Source: CAYPTY01 sp964413935 | GTDB lineage: Bacteria; Bacteroidota; Rhodothermia; Balneolales; Balneolaceae | Length of the DNA: 53,168 bases | NCBI GenBank assembly: GCA_964413935.1 | Contig: CAYPTY010000018.1 | Coordinates: forward strand, 1 to 53,168 | Direction: 5' to 3' | Notes under the pieces: generated by a model | What the model was told of the DNA's origin: nothing | What the model saw: the letters and a program-made list of their open reading frames with translations, nothing else | The model's database searches: none | In this document: piece after piece, positions 41,671 through 53,168 of the stretch | Numbering within the stretch: position 1 is the stretch's first letter | How the letters are laid out: every line of letters starts with the position of its first letter | Position numbers and translations under genes: made by a program

Positions 41671-44600
41671 TTATTCTTCAGCAGGTCCTTCTTCAGTGGT
41701 ACTTTCTGCCCCGAGTGATTCGAAGACATCATCCACTGCAGCTTCCTGCTCATCCATTTCAACTTTGGAACCGACAATAATATCGTTGTATTGTCTGAGT
41801 CCGGTACCGGCAGGTACTTTGTGACCAACCACCACATTCTCTTTGAGTCCGCGGAGGAAGTCTTTCTTAGCCTCGATAGAAGCCTGAGTAAGTACTTTGG
41901 TTGTTTCCTGGAATGATGCGGCAGATAACCAGCTCTCGGTTGAAAGCGCAGCTCTGGTAATACCCAGCAGGATCGGCTTGGAAATAGCCGGTTCGGCTTC
42001 ACGGGTTTCCAGTTCAGCTTTATCTTCCTTGATCAGCTGATTGTTAACCTCACGCACTTCACGTCGATCCAGAATGGTACCCAGCTTAAGTTCGCTCCCA
42101 CCAGCGTTGGTAACCACGAACTTACCGATGAGTTCATCATTTCTGGTATTCAGCTCAAAACGGTCAACCTTATCGCCTTCCAGATACATGGTATCTCCCG
42201 GATCAGTGATCTCAACCTTCTGCATCATGGTGCGAACGATAACTTCAATGTGCTTATCGTTAATCTTCACACCCTGAAGTCGGTATACTTCCTGAATCTC
42301 ATTCACAAGGTAAGACTGAACCGCAAATGGACCGAGGATATTAAGGATATCCTGAGCGGGTACCGTACCATCAGAGAGCGATTGTCCAGCCTGAACGAAG
42401 TCGTTAGACTGCACAAGAATATGCTTGGATAGCGGAATGAGGTATTTCTTCTCATCTGTGCCGTCCTTACTCCGGACAGTCACTTCCTGAGAACCTCGTT
42501 TTCTGCCGCCCATTTCCACGATACCATCAATCTCGGTAACGATGGCCGGATCGGCCGGTGAGCGTGATTCGAACAGTTCGGTTACACGCGGCAGACCAGC
42601 GGTGATATCCTTGGATTTGGAAGTTGCTCTCGGAATCTTCGCAAGTATCTGACCAGCAGAAACTTTCTCACCATCTTCAACAACGATGTGCGTCTCTACG
42701 GGGAGGGTATTTTCTTTCAGTCGGTCGCTACCGCCTTTAACGATCAGTGTCGGCACCAGTGAACGATCCTTGGAATCGATAATTACCTTTTCCTTGTGGC
42801 CGGTTTGTGAATCGGTTTCATCGGAATAGGTAATTCCATCGATGATATCCTTGTATTCAACTTTACCGTCCATCTCTGAGAAGATCAGGGCGTTGTATGG
42901 ATCCCACTTACAGAGAGGTGCTCCTTTTGGAACCATATCTCCCTCTTCAACGAGCAATTCAGAACCATAAGGCACATTGTAGCTAACCAGTACAGTACCT
43001 TCCTCGTTGATAATTCTCATTTCACCCGCACGGCTGAGGATGATGTTATGCTCCTCTTCACCGTCGTTATAATTAACAACACGGATGTTTTCAAATTCAA
43101 CTTTACCGCTAAACTTAGCTTTGTGCTGAGAATCAGCTTCCAGACGTGAAGCTGTACCACCAACGTGGAATGTTCTAAGGGTAAGCTGTGTACCCGGCTC
43201 ACCGATAGACTGGGCAGCGATAACACCTACGGCCTCACCTGTTTCAACCAGGGTTCCGCGGGCCAGGTCACGTCCGTAACATTTGGCGCATACACCTCGA
43301 CCCGTTTCACAGGTCAGAACCGAACGGATTTCCACTTCTTCGATAGAGGTTTCGGCAATCTTACCAGCCACTTCCTCGGTGATCATTTGATTGGCCTCAC
43401 AAATGAGTTCATCCGTCAGTGGATCGAACACGTCGTGCATAGATACACGCCCCACGATACGATCTTCCAGTCTTTCAATGATGTCCTCATTATCTTTAAG
43501 AGCCTGCATTTTAATACCTCTAAGGGTACCGCAGTCATCTTCGGTAATGATCACATCCTGTGATACGTCAACTAGTCGACGGGTAAGGTAACCGGCATCG
43601 GCTGTTTTAAGAGCCGTGTCGGCCAGACCTTTACGCGCACCGTGTGTTGAGATAAAGTATTCAAGTACGGTAAGACCTTCACGGAAAGAGGAGAGAATCG
43701 GATTCTCAATTACCTCGTTACCGCCCTGTTGCATGGAACTTTTCTGTGGTTTTGCCATCAGACCACGCATACCACCCAGCTGGCGAATCTGTTCTTTCGA
43801 ACCCCTCGCACCTGAGTCGGCCATCATGAATACCGGATTGAATCCACTTTTATCTGTTGCAAGTGCATGGAACAGGGTTTCAGAAACCCGGTTTGTGGTG
43901 GATGTCCACTTATCAATAACCTGATTGTATCGCTCATTGTCGGTAATGAAACCCATCTCATAACGGGACTGGATTTCAGTTACTTCATCTTTAGCTTTAT
44001 TAATCAGTTCAGCTTTGGCTTCCGGAATGATGATGTCTTCCAGGTTGAAGGACAAACCACCAAGGGTTGCCTGTTCAAATCCTAACTTCTTCATTTTATC
44101 CAGGAAGTCGGATGTACGCTGTGTTCCGGCTTCGCTATGAATTTCACCAATCAGAACACGGAGCTCTTTTTTACCCAGTGTTTTATTGATGTAAGAAATT
44201 CCTTCCGGCAGGATCTGATTAAAAATGACCCGCCCTGTGGTGGTCAGCATCATTTCATGGCTGCTTTCACCTTCTTTGGTAACCGGAATACGAACGTTAA
44301 TCTTCGCGTGAATGTCGAGGCGGCCCTGGTCAAAAGCTACCAGTACTTCCTCAGGAGAGGAGAAGTATTTGCCTTCGCCTTTTTTGCCTTCAGCCATTTT
44401 GGTGAGGTAATAAATACCCAGAACCATATCCTGTGACGGTACTGCAATCGGGCCACCGGATGCCGGCGACATGATATTATGGGAACCAAGCATCAGAACG
44501 GATGCTTCAACCACCGCGTCATGGCTCAGCGGTAAGTGAACCGCCATCTGGTCACCGTCAAAGTCAGCGTTGAAAGCCGTACATGAAAGCGGATGCAAGC

Positions 44601-45981
44601 GGATAGCTTTCTCTTCAATCAATACCGGCTGATAAGCCTGAATACCAAGTCTGTGAAGCGTCGGTGCACGGTTCAGCATTACGGGGTGTCCGTCGATTAC
44701 ATTCTCGAGCACTTCCCATACAACCTGATCACGACGCTCAACTACTTTCTTCGCAGATTTAACCGTTTTCACATAGCCGCGCTCAATAAGCCGGCGTATG
44801 ATAAACGGTTTATACAGCTCAACCGCCATTTCCTTCGGAAGACCGCACTCGTGCATTTTGAGTTCAGGACCTACCACAATCACCGAACGACCGGAGTAGT
44901 CAACCCGCTTACCCAGCAGGTTCTGACGGAATCGGCCGCTCTTACCTTTCAGCATGTCGCTGAGTGATTTTAGAGGACGGTTGTTGTTTCTTACCGCGTT
45001 GGATTTTCTTGAGTTGTCATAAAGAGAGTCAACCGCTTCCTGCAGCATTCTCTTTTCGTTACGAAGAATTACATCCGGCGCCTTGATGTCAATCAGACGT
45101 TTCAGGCGGTTGTTTCGGATGATGACTCTTCGGTAAAGGTCATTCAGGTCAGAAGTTGCAAAACGTCCACCTTCCAGCGGTACCAGAGGTCTCAGCTCCG
45201 GTGGAATTACCGGAATTACACGCTGTACCATCCACTCTGGTTTATTTTCGGTGTGGAGGTTAGCTGCACGGAAACTTTCGATTACCTGCAGTCGCTTCAG
45301 CTTTTTCTTTTTGCGCATCTGTGAAGTTTCATTCTTCACTTCATGACGCAGCTGATAGGCCAGATTATCCAGTTCCAGATCAGCCAGCATGGCTTCAACG
45401 GCATCTGCACCTTCTTTCACGATGAATTTATCTTCATCGTCATCGTCCAGTTCGTAGTTATCATCACCGAGCTGGTCAAGGATATCGTACTTCTCCTCTT
45501 CAGAGATCAGATCGCCTTTGTTATAGCCAAGATCGCGAGCAAGTCCCGGGTTGGTGATCACAAAGGTTTCATAATAAATGATACGCTCCAGATTCTTGGA
45601 AGAAAGTCCAAGCAGGTAAGCAATCTTGTTCGGTAATGATTTGAAATACCAGATGTGCACAACCGGAACAGTCAGGGTAATATGCCCCATGCGCTCCCGT
45701 CGTACGGCTTTTCGGGTTACTTCAACACCGCAACGATCACAAATGATACCCTTATAACGGATACGTTTGTATTTACCGCAGTGGCATTCGTAATCTTTTA
45801 CCGGACCAAAAATCTTTTCACAGAAAAGACCGTCCATTTCCGGCTTGAAGGTACGATAGTTGATGGTTTCCGGTGTCAGTACTTCACCATGAGATCTCGA
45901 AAGTATGGTCTCAGCAGAAGCGAGTGAAACGCCGATGCTGGAGAAATCTTTAGTGACTGTTAATGTTTTTGTTGACGGCAA
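41671..45981 (-). CDS. rpoC: DNA-directed RNA polymerase subunit beta-prime
   Basis: The 1436-residue subunit carries the catalytic centre of RNA polymerase. The N-terminal zinc ribbon is ECHCGKYKRIRYKGIICDRCGVEV, the catalytic magnesium motif is NADFDGDQMAVH, and the second zinc site is CETGRGVCAKCYGRDLA. The C-terminus ends in an acidic tail, TTEEGPAEE. The start is ATG (MPSTKTLTVTKDFSSI), 29 bases after rpoB. It is the last gene of the operon and is followed by a strong hairpin. Confidence 0.98.
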   Translation of the reverse strand: MPSTKTLTVTKDFSSIGVSLASAETILSRSHGEVLTPETINYRTFKPEMDGLFCEKIFGPVKDYECHCGKYKRIRYKGIICDRCGVEVTRKAVRRERMGHITLTVPVVHIWYFKSLPNKIAYLLGLSSKNLERIIYYETFVITNPGLARDLGYNKGDLISEEEKYDILDQLGDDNYELDDDDEDKFIVKEGADAVEAMLADLELDNLAYQLRHEVKNETSQMRKKKKLKRLQVIESFRAANLHTENKPEWMVQRVIPVIPPELRPLVPLEGGRFATSDLNDLYRRVIIRNNRLKRLIDIKAPDVILRNEKRMLQEAVDSLYDNSRKSNAVRNNNRPLKSLSDMLKGKSGRFRQNLLGKRVDYSGRSVIVVGPELKMHECGLPKEMAVELYKPFIIRRLIERGYVKTVKSAKKVVERRDQVVWEVLENVIDGHPVMLNRAPTLHRLGIQAYQPVLIEEKAIRLHPLSCTAFNADFDGDQMAVHLPLSHDAVVEASVLMLGSHNIMSPASGGPIAVPSQDMVLGIYYLTKMAEGKKGEGKYFSSPEEVLVAFDQGRLDIHAKINVRIPVTKEGESSHEMMLTTTGRVIFNQILPEGISYINKTLGKKELRVLIGEIHSEAGTQRTSDFLDKMKKLGFEQATLGGLSFNLEDIIIPEAKAELINKAKDEVTEIQSRYEMGFITDNERYNQVIDKWTSTTNRVSETLFHALATDKSGFNPVFMMADSGARGSKEQIRQLGGMRGLMAKPQKSSMQQGGNEVIENPILSSFREGLTVLEYFISTHGARKGLADTALKTADAGYLTRRLVDVSQDVIITEDDCGTLRGIKMQALKDNEDIIERLEDRIVGRVSMHDVFDPLTDELICEANQMITEEVAGKIAETSIEEVEIRSVLTCETGRGVCAKCYGRDLARGTLVETGEAVGVIAAQSIGEPGTQLTLRTFHVGGTASRLEADSQHKAKFSGKVEFENIRVVNYNDGEEEHNIILSRAGEMRIINEEGTVLVSYNVPYGSELLVEEGDMVPKGAPLCKWDPYNALIFSEMDGKVEYKDIIDGITYSDETDSQTGHKEKVIIDSKDRSLVPTLIVKGGSDRLKENTLPVETHIVVEDGEKVSAGQILAKIPRATSKSKDITAGLPRVTELFESRSPADPAIVTEIDGIVEMGGRKRGSQEVTVRSKDGTDEKKYLIPLSKHILVQSNDFVQAGQSLSDGTVPAQDILNILGPFAVQSYLVNEIQEVYRLQGVKINDKHIEVIVRTMMQKVEITDPGDTMYLEGDKVDRFELNTRNDELIGKFVVTNAGGSELKLGTILDRREVREVNNQLIKEDKAELETREAEPAISKPILLGITRAALSTESWLSAASFQETTKVLTQASIEAKKDFLRGLKENVVVGHKVPAGTGLRQYNDIIVGSKVEMDEQEAAVDDVFESLGAESTTEEGPAEE

Positions 45982-46010
45982 GGATCTTCCTCCGATTTTA
46001 TTAACAGTTA

Positions 46011-49838
<3,828 letters not shown>

Positions 49839-49925
49839 AAGGAACCTCTCCTCTTTGATTGATTGTAATGTCGAAAATAGACGAACCCATGCAGCTCACC
49901 ACTCACGGGAAATTGAATACGCAAA

Positions 49926-49956
49926 TAGCCAATACCGTATTTCACGATATTGGCTA
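49926..49956 (-). promoter_or_regulatory. Stem-loop in the rplL-rpoB gap (possible attenuator)
   Basis: TAGCCAATA (49926-49934) pairs with TATTGGCTA (49948-49956), with an inner CGT/ACG stem after one mismatch. It lies 24 bases beyond the rplL stop and about 90 bases before rpoB. The T-run is weak, so it may partly terminate or be an mRNA processing site, as is known at this position in other bacteria. Confidence 0.55.
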
Positions 49957-49979
49957 ATGCGATTTTGCTGATAGAATGG

Positions 49980-50363
49980 TTACTTGAGCTCTACTTCAGC
50001 GCCTGCTTCTTCGAGCTTGCTTTTAATCTCTTCAGCTTCTTCTTTTGCAACACCTTCTTTGATGGTATTAGGTGCACCATCTACCAGTTCTTTGGCTTCT
50101 TTCAGTCCAAGTCCGGTAATGCCGCGTACTTCTTTAATTACGGCAATTTTCTTGGCACCGGCAGAGGTAAGAACTACATCAAATTCTGTTTTTTCTTCAG
50201 CACCGCCGCCGCCTTCGCCGCCACCGGCAGCAGGGCCGGCAACCGCAACTGCTGCTGCAGCTGGTTTGATGTCGTATTCTTCTTCCAGAACTTTTGCAAG
50301 TTCGTTGGCTTCTTTGATGGTCAGGTTGACTAATTGTTCAGCTAATTCTTTAACGTCAGCCAT
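49980..50363 (-). CDS. rplL: 50S ribosomal protein L7/L12
   Basis: The 127-residue protein of the ribosomal stalk binds L10 and recruits translation factors. The N-terminal dimerisation domain (1-35), an Ala/Gly-rich hinge with GGGEGGGGAEEKTEF, and the C-terminal factor-binding domain (VVLTSAGAKKIAVIKEVRGITGLGLKEAKELVDGAP) are clear. It lies 52 bases after rplJ. Confidence 0.98.
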   Translation of the reverse strand: MADVKELAEQLVNLTIKEANELAKVLEEEYDIKPAAAAVAVAGPAAGGGEGGGGAEEKTEFDVVLTSAGAKKIAVIKEVRGITGLGLKEAKELVDGAPNTIKEGVAKEEAEEIKSKLEEAGAEVELK

Positions 50364-50415
50364 TGTTATTTCTCCAGTTGTATTTGTAAGTAAAATTCGT
50401 TGTTAAACAGTGATA

Positions 50416-50940
50416 TTATTCTTCCGCTTTTTCAGCGATGGTATTGATAGCGCCAACAAGATTTGAACCCTGGGATCCCAGTGCTCCAACCACATTGGAC
50501 AGCGGTGCCATGAGTAAGCCCATGATGTCGCCGATGATTTCGTTTTTGGATTTCATCGCGGCGAGGGCATCAAGCTGATCTGCACTATAGAAGTCACCAT
50601 CAATGAGAGCAGCTTTAAACTGCGGCTTATCATTTTGTTTGATGAAATCTTTCAGCACTTTGGCTGGTGCAGCCAGTTCTTCCTCAACAAAGGCAAAACC
50701 GTTTTGCTCTACCAATTGGGGATACAAATCTTCGTATCCACCCACTTCTTCCATGGCCTTCTTAACAAGATTGTTTTTATAAACCTTGAAGAAGACATTG
50801 CCTTTTCTGAAAGCTCCTCTCAGCTCATTGATATCAGCTACCGACATTCCGGAGTAGTTCGTCACATAGACGGCACCGGAGTTACTCAGTCGATCGGTGA
50901 TTTCAGTGAGAACGGCTTTCTTTTCAGCTGTTCCAGGCAT
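50416..50940 (-). CDS. rplJ: 50S ribosomal protein L10
   Basis: The 174-residue protein forms the base of the ribosomal stalk, holding the L7/L12 dimers at its C-terminal helix. TEKKAVLTEITDRL and YVTNYSGMSVADINELRGAFRK at the N-terminus and the C-terminal NVVGALGSQGSNLVGAINTIAEKAEE are typical. Only 14 bases separate it from rplA, so there is no room for the long L10 leader known from some bacteria. Confidence 0.97.
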   Translation of the reverse strand: MPGTAEKKAVLTEITDRLSNSGAVYVTNYSGMSVADINELRGAFRKGNVFFKVYKNNLVKKAMEEVGGYEDLYPQLVEQNGFAFVEEELAAPAKVLKDFIKQNDKPQFKAALIDGDFYSADQLDALAAMKSKNEIIGDIMGLLMAPLSNVVGALGSQGSNLVGAINTIAEKAEE

Positions 50941-50954
50941 AATTACAATCCTTT

Positions 50955-51656
50955 TTAGTTAAGTGATGTAATGGAGGCTCTGCTCAGGGCGATGCTTGGA
51001 CCCATGGTCGTGCTCATGAAGACGCTCTTCACATAGGTTCCTTTTGCGGATGCTGGTCTCAGCTTCAGAACGGTCTGAAGGAAAACCTCTGCATTCTCGC
51101 GGATCTGCTCCGGATTAAAGCTCACTTTACCGATTGATGTGTGCAGGATACCGGCTTTGTCAACGCGGAAGTCGATCTGACCCGCTTTAACTTGCTTAAC
51201 AGCATCTGCAACATCCATAGTTACGGTACCACTTTTTGGGTTAGGCATCAGACCTCTTGGACCGAGGAATCGACCTAACTTTCCGAGTTTACCCATTACA
51301 TCCGGTGTGGCGATAATCACGTCGATATCAGCCCAACCGTCTTCAATTTTCTGTATGTAGTCATCAAGTCCTACGTGATCAGCTCCAGCTTCCTGGGCTT
51401 CGGCCTGCTTAGCTTCGTTCACTAAAGCCAGAACCCGCACTTCTTTTCCGGTGCCGTGTGGCAGTGATACGGTTCCCCGTACCATCTGGTCGGCGTGCTT
51501 TGGGTCAACACCCAGACGCACATCGAGGTCCACAGACGCATCGAAACTAGTGGTAGAAGTCTTCTTAACCAGATCACATGCCTCCGCCAGTGTGTATTCC
51601 TTTTCGGAATCTACAAGCGAGGCCGCTTGACTGTACTTTTTTCCTTGTCTAGCCAT
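50955..51656 (-). CDS. rplA: 50S ribosomal protein L1
   Basis: The 233-residue protein forms the L1 stalk of the 50S subunit and often represses its own operon. DASVDLDVRLGVDPKHADQMVRGTVSLPHGTG and the signature GKLGKLGRFLGPRGLMPNPKSGT are diagnostic. It lies 14 bases after rplK. Confidence 0.98.
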   Translation of the reverse strand: MARQGKKYSQAASLVDSEKEYTLAEACDLVKKTSTTSFDASVDLDVRLGVDPKHADQMVRGTVSLPHGTGKEVRVLALVNEAKQAEAQEAGADHVGLDDYIQKIEDGWADIDVIIATPDVMGKLGKLGRFLGPRGLMPNPKSGTVTMDVADAVKQVKAGQIDFRVDKAGILHTSIGKVSFNPEQIRENAEVFLQTVLKLRPASAKGTYVKSVFMSTTMGPSIALSRASITSLN

Positions 51657-51670
51657 AATTCTGATCTATG

Positions 51671-52099
51671 CTAATCTCGTTTTACTCTCAGACCCATGCT
51701 TCTAGCCGTACCTGCAATCATCTCTGCTGCAGCTTCAATGTCGAATGCGTTAAGATCCTCCATTTTCACCTGAGCGATTTCTTTGCATTGGTTCCATGTT
51801 ACCTGACCAACTTTATTGCGGTTCGGCTCACCTGATCCAGACTTCAGTTTTGCTGCCTTCTTGAGAAGCACGGCAGCCGGAGGCGTCTTCGTTTTGAACG
51901 TAAACGACTTATCCGTGAAAACTGTAATCTCTACAGGTATAATGGTGCCGGTGTTGTCCTGTGTTTTGGCATTAAATGCCTTACAGAATTCCATGATATT
52001 GATACCTGCCTGACCAAGAGCGGGACCTACGGGAGGTGCCGGACTGGCCTGACCACCAACAATCTGGAGTTTCAGGACTTTTTCAACCTTTTTTGCCAT
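51671..52099 (-). CDS. rplK: 50S ribosomal protein L11
   Basis: The 142-residue protein of the GTPase-associated centre binds 23S rRNA with L10. The N-terminal domain shows VGGQASPAPPVGPALGQAGINIMEFCKAFNA and the C-terminal domain ends AAAEMIAGTARSMGLRV. Both are standard. A 65-base gap separates it from nusG. Confidence 0.98.
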   Translation of the reverse strand: MAKKVEKVLKLQIVGGQASPAPPVGPALGQAGINIMEFCKAFNAKTQDNTGTIIPVEITVFTDKSFTFKTKTPPAAVLLKKAAKLKSGSGEPNRNKVGQVTWNQCKEIAQVKMEDLNAFDIEAAAEMIAGTARSMGLRVKRD

Positions 52100-52164
52100 A
52101 TGATTTTTGAGCCTGTATGGTTAATTCTTCAGTTCGTGTGCGTAATAGCTCTTGCTTTGTGTAA

Positions 52165-52728
52165 CTAAGTCGCAGACTCGACCTGATTCACATCTACCTC
52201 AACCGGAGTTCTCCGGCCGAAAATACTTACCAATACCCGAAGCTTTAGTTTTTCAGGATTCACCTCCTGAACGGTACCGTCAAAGTCCTTGAAAGGACCG
52301 TCGATAACCCTTACTAAATCTCCTTCATTGAATGGAATCTCTACAAGTCCACCTTGCTCCATTAGTTCACGGTTATCGTGAACTCTTCCGATAATGCGCT
52401 CTACTTCCTGTTTTTTCAGCGGATTTGGAATTTGTTCATTCCCAATCTTCAGAAAACCAAGGCATGAAGGTGCGCTTTGGATCAGATTGTTTACCTCTTC
52501 ATCGTAGTGGGTATGGAGAAGAATGTACCCCGGGAAGAAGTTTTTCTCTCTGGTGCGCTTTTTTCCCGCACGGATCTCAACCACGGTTTCAGTTGGGATG
52601 AGTATTTCACTCACCTTATCCTGAAGTCCCTGCTCTTCGATTTCCCGTTCGAGAAATTCTTTAACCTTCTTTTCATGACTGGAGAAGCAACGTACAACGT
52701 ACCAGTCGTGCGTGTTATCGGATTTCAT
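52165..52728 (-). CDS. nusG: Transcription termination/antitermination protein NusG
   Basis: The 187-residue elongation factor binds RNA polymerase through its N-terminal NGN domain (WYVVRCFSSHEKKVKEFLE...FFPGYILL) and has a C-terminal KOW domain (FNEGDLVRVIDGPFKDFDGTVQEVN). Its ATG overlaps the secE stop by one base (TAATG), so the two genes are coupled. Confidence 0.97.
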   Translation of the reverse strand: MKSDNTHDWYVVRCFSSHEKKVKEFLEREIEEQGLQDKVSEILIPTETVVEIRAGKKRTREKNFFPGYILLHTHYDEEVNNLIQSAPSCLGFLKIGNEQIPNPLKKQEVERIIGRVHDNRELMEQGGLVEIPFNEGDLVRVIDGPFKDFDGTVQEVNPEKLKLRVLVSIFGRRTPVEVDVNQVESAT

Positions 52729-52910
52729 TATTTATAAATAAACTCTAAGATAGTGCTGTAAACCTGATCAACCCCGAATATGAAAACACTCAGGATGATG
52801 GAGAACACTACTACGATAATGGTGTTATCAGTTAACTCTTTTTGAGTGGGCCAGGAAACCTTTTTCATTTCCTTGTTAACACCACCAAAAAACTCGCCAA
52901 TTTTACTCAT
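52728..52910 (-). CDS. secE: Preprotein translocase subunit SecE
   Basis: The 60-residue single-helix form of SecE clamps the SecY channel. The N-terminal amphipathic FFGGVNKEMKKVSWPTQKELTDNT is the family signature, followed by one membrane helix (about 30-52). It lies 16 bases after tRNA-Trp and overlaps nusG by one base. Confidence 0.96.
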   Translation of the reverse strand: MSKIGEFFGGVNKEMKKVSWPTQKELTDNTIIVVVFSIILSVFIFGVDQVYSTILEFIYK

Positions 52911-52926
52911 ATCTCATTTTTGTTTG

Positions 52927-52999
<73 letters not shown>

Positions 53000-53050
53000 A
53001 AATTCGTGTGTAGCAAGTTCTAACTAGCCACACCCGTATAAACAGACTAA

Positions 53051-53076
53051 GAGCAGTCGCTATAGCGACCACTCTC
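53051..53076 (-). promoter_or_regulatory. Perfect palindrome hairpin between tuf and tRNA-Trp
   Basis: GTCGCTATAGCGAC (53056-53069) is a perfect 14-base palindrome, with GAG and CTC farther out adding possible pairs. It lies 35 bases beyond the tuf stop on the minus strand. There is no T-run, so processing or partial attenuation between tuf and the tRNA is plausible. Confidence 0.45.
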
Positions 53077-53104
53077 AGCGCTGTTGTAATTTGTTATCCG
53101 GGCC

Positions 53105-53168
53105 TTAGTCCAGAATTTTAGTTACCACACCGGCACCTACGGTACGGCCGCCTTCACGAATCGCAAAG
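53105..53168 (-). CDS. tuf: Elongation factor Tu, 3' end only (gene runs off the window)
   Basis: The last 20 codons and the TAA stop are present. They read Phe-Ala-Ile-Arg-Glu-Gly-Gly-Arg-Thr-Val-Gly-Ala-Gly-Val-Val-Thr-Lys-Ile-Leu-Asp, the conserved C-terminus of EF-Tu domain 3. The rest lies beyond the window edge. Confidence 0.95.
   Translation of the reverse strand, partial: FAIREGGRTVGAGVVTKILD

Overview
The window reads as chromosomal DNA of a bacterium of the FCB group, most likely a Balneolota/Balneolaceae relative (Gracilimonas- or Balneola-like). The reasons are a secreted protein with a C-terminal type IX secretion sorting domain containing the NYPNPFNPST motif, a small protein resembling the PID-CTERM sorting class, a bacilliredoxin, a prolyl-tRNA synthetase of the archaeal/eukaryotic type, and several TAnnTTTG-like promoter elements of the Bacteroidota type. 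The placement is inference from protein style, because no rRNA gene is present. I see no insertion sequence, prophage, CRISPR array or plasmid function.

Layout. Positions 200-9.4 kb hold membrane and stress functions: a queuosine-precursor-transporter-like protein, a TetR regulator coupled to an ABC1/UbiB-type kinase, HflC/HflK, a large membrane-anchored PP2C (SpoIIE-type) phosphatase and an MscS channel. Positions 9.4-12.3 kb hold redox genes: bacilliredoxin, superoxide dismutase and an SthA-like flavoprotein that lacks both redox cysteines. Positions 12.3-19.9 kb hold DUF429, aspS, a His-rich membrane protein, a LuxR-type regulator with a degenerate receiver, tRNA-Met, proS, a bifunctional NAD(P)HX repair enzyme and a VanZ protein. 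Positions 20.1-27.9 kb hold tonB, NUDIX, DUF1844, DUF1015-serC, rhomboid, rlpA, crtI, a small membrane protein and a transaldolase-family aldolase. Positions 28.0-35.7 kb form a tripartite RND efflux operon with one adaptor and two different inner-membrane permeases.

Positions 35.8-41.6 kb are the most accessory-looking part and look more A+T-rich than the rest. This part carries a PID-CTERM-like peptide, an NHL-repeat protein with a type IX sorting domain, a LytTR response regulator coupled to a TPR histidine kinase, and a divergent YtxH protein across a perfect palindrome. From 41.6 kb to the end lies the conserved minus-strand transcription/translation block, in transcription order tuf (3' end only), tRNA-Trp, secE, nusG, rplK, rplA, rplJ, rplL, rpoB, rpoC.

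Gene packing is tight. Five pairs overlap by ATGA, one by TAATG and one by TAGTG. Several convergent pairs meet stop to stop with no room for a terminator, and others share bidirectional hairpins. The best leads for something undescribed are the PID-CTERM/NHL/LytTR/TPR-kinase neighbourhood, the receiver-dead LuxR regulator, the cysteine-less SthA homologue and the DUF1015-serC pair.
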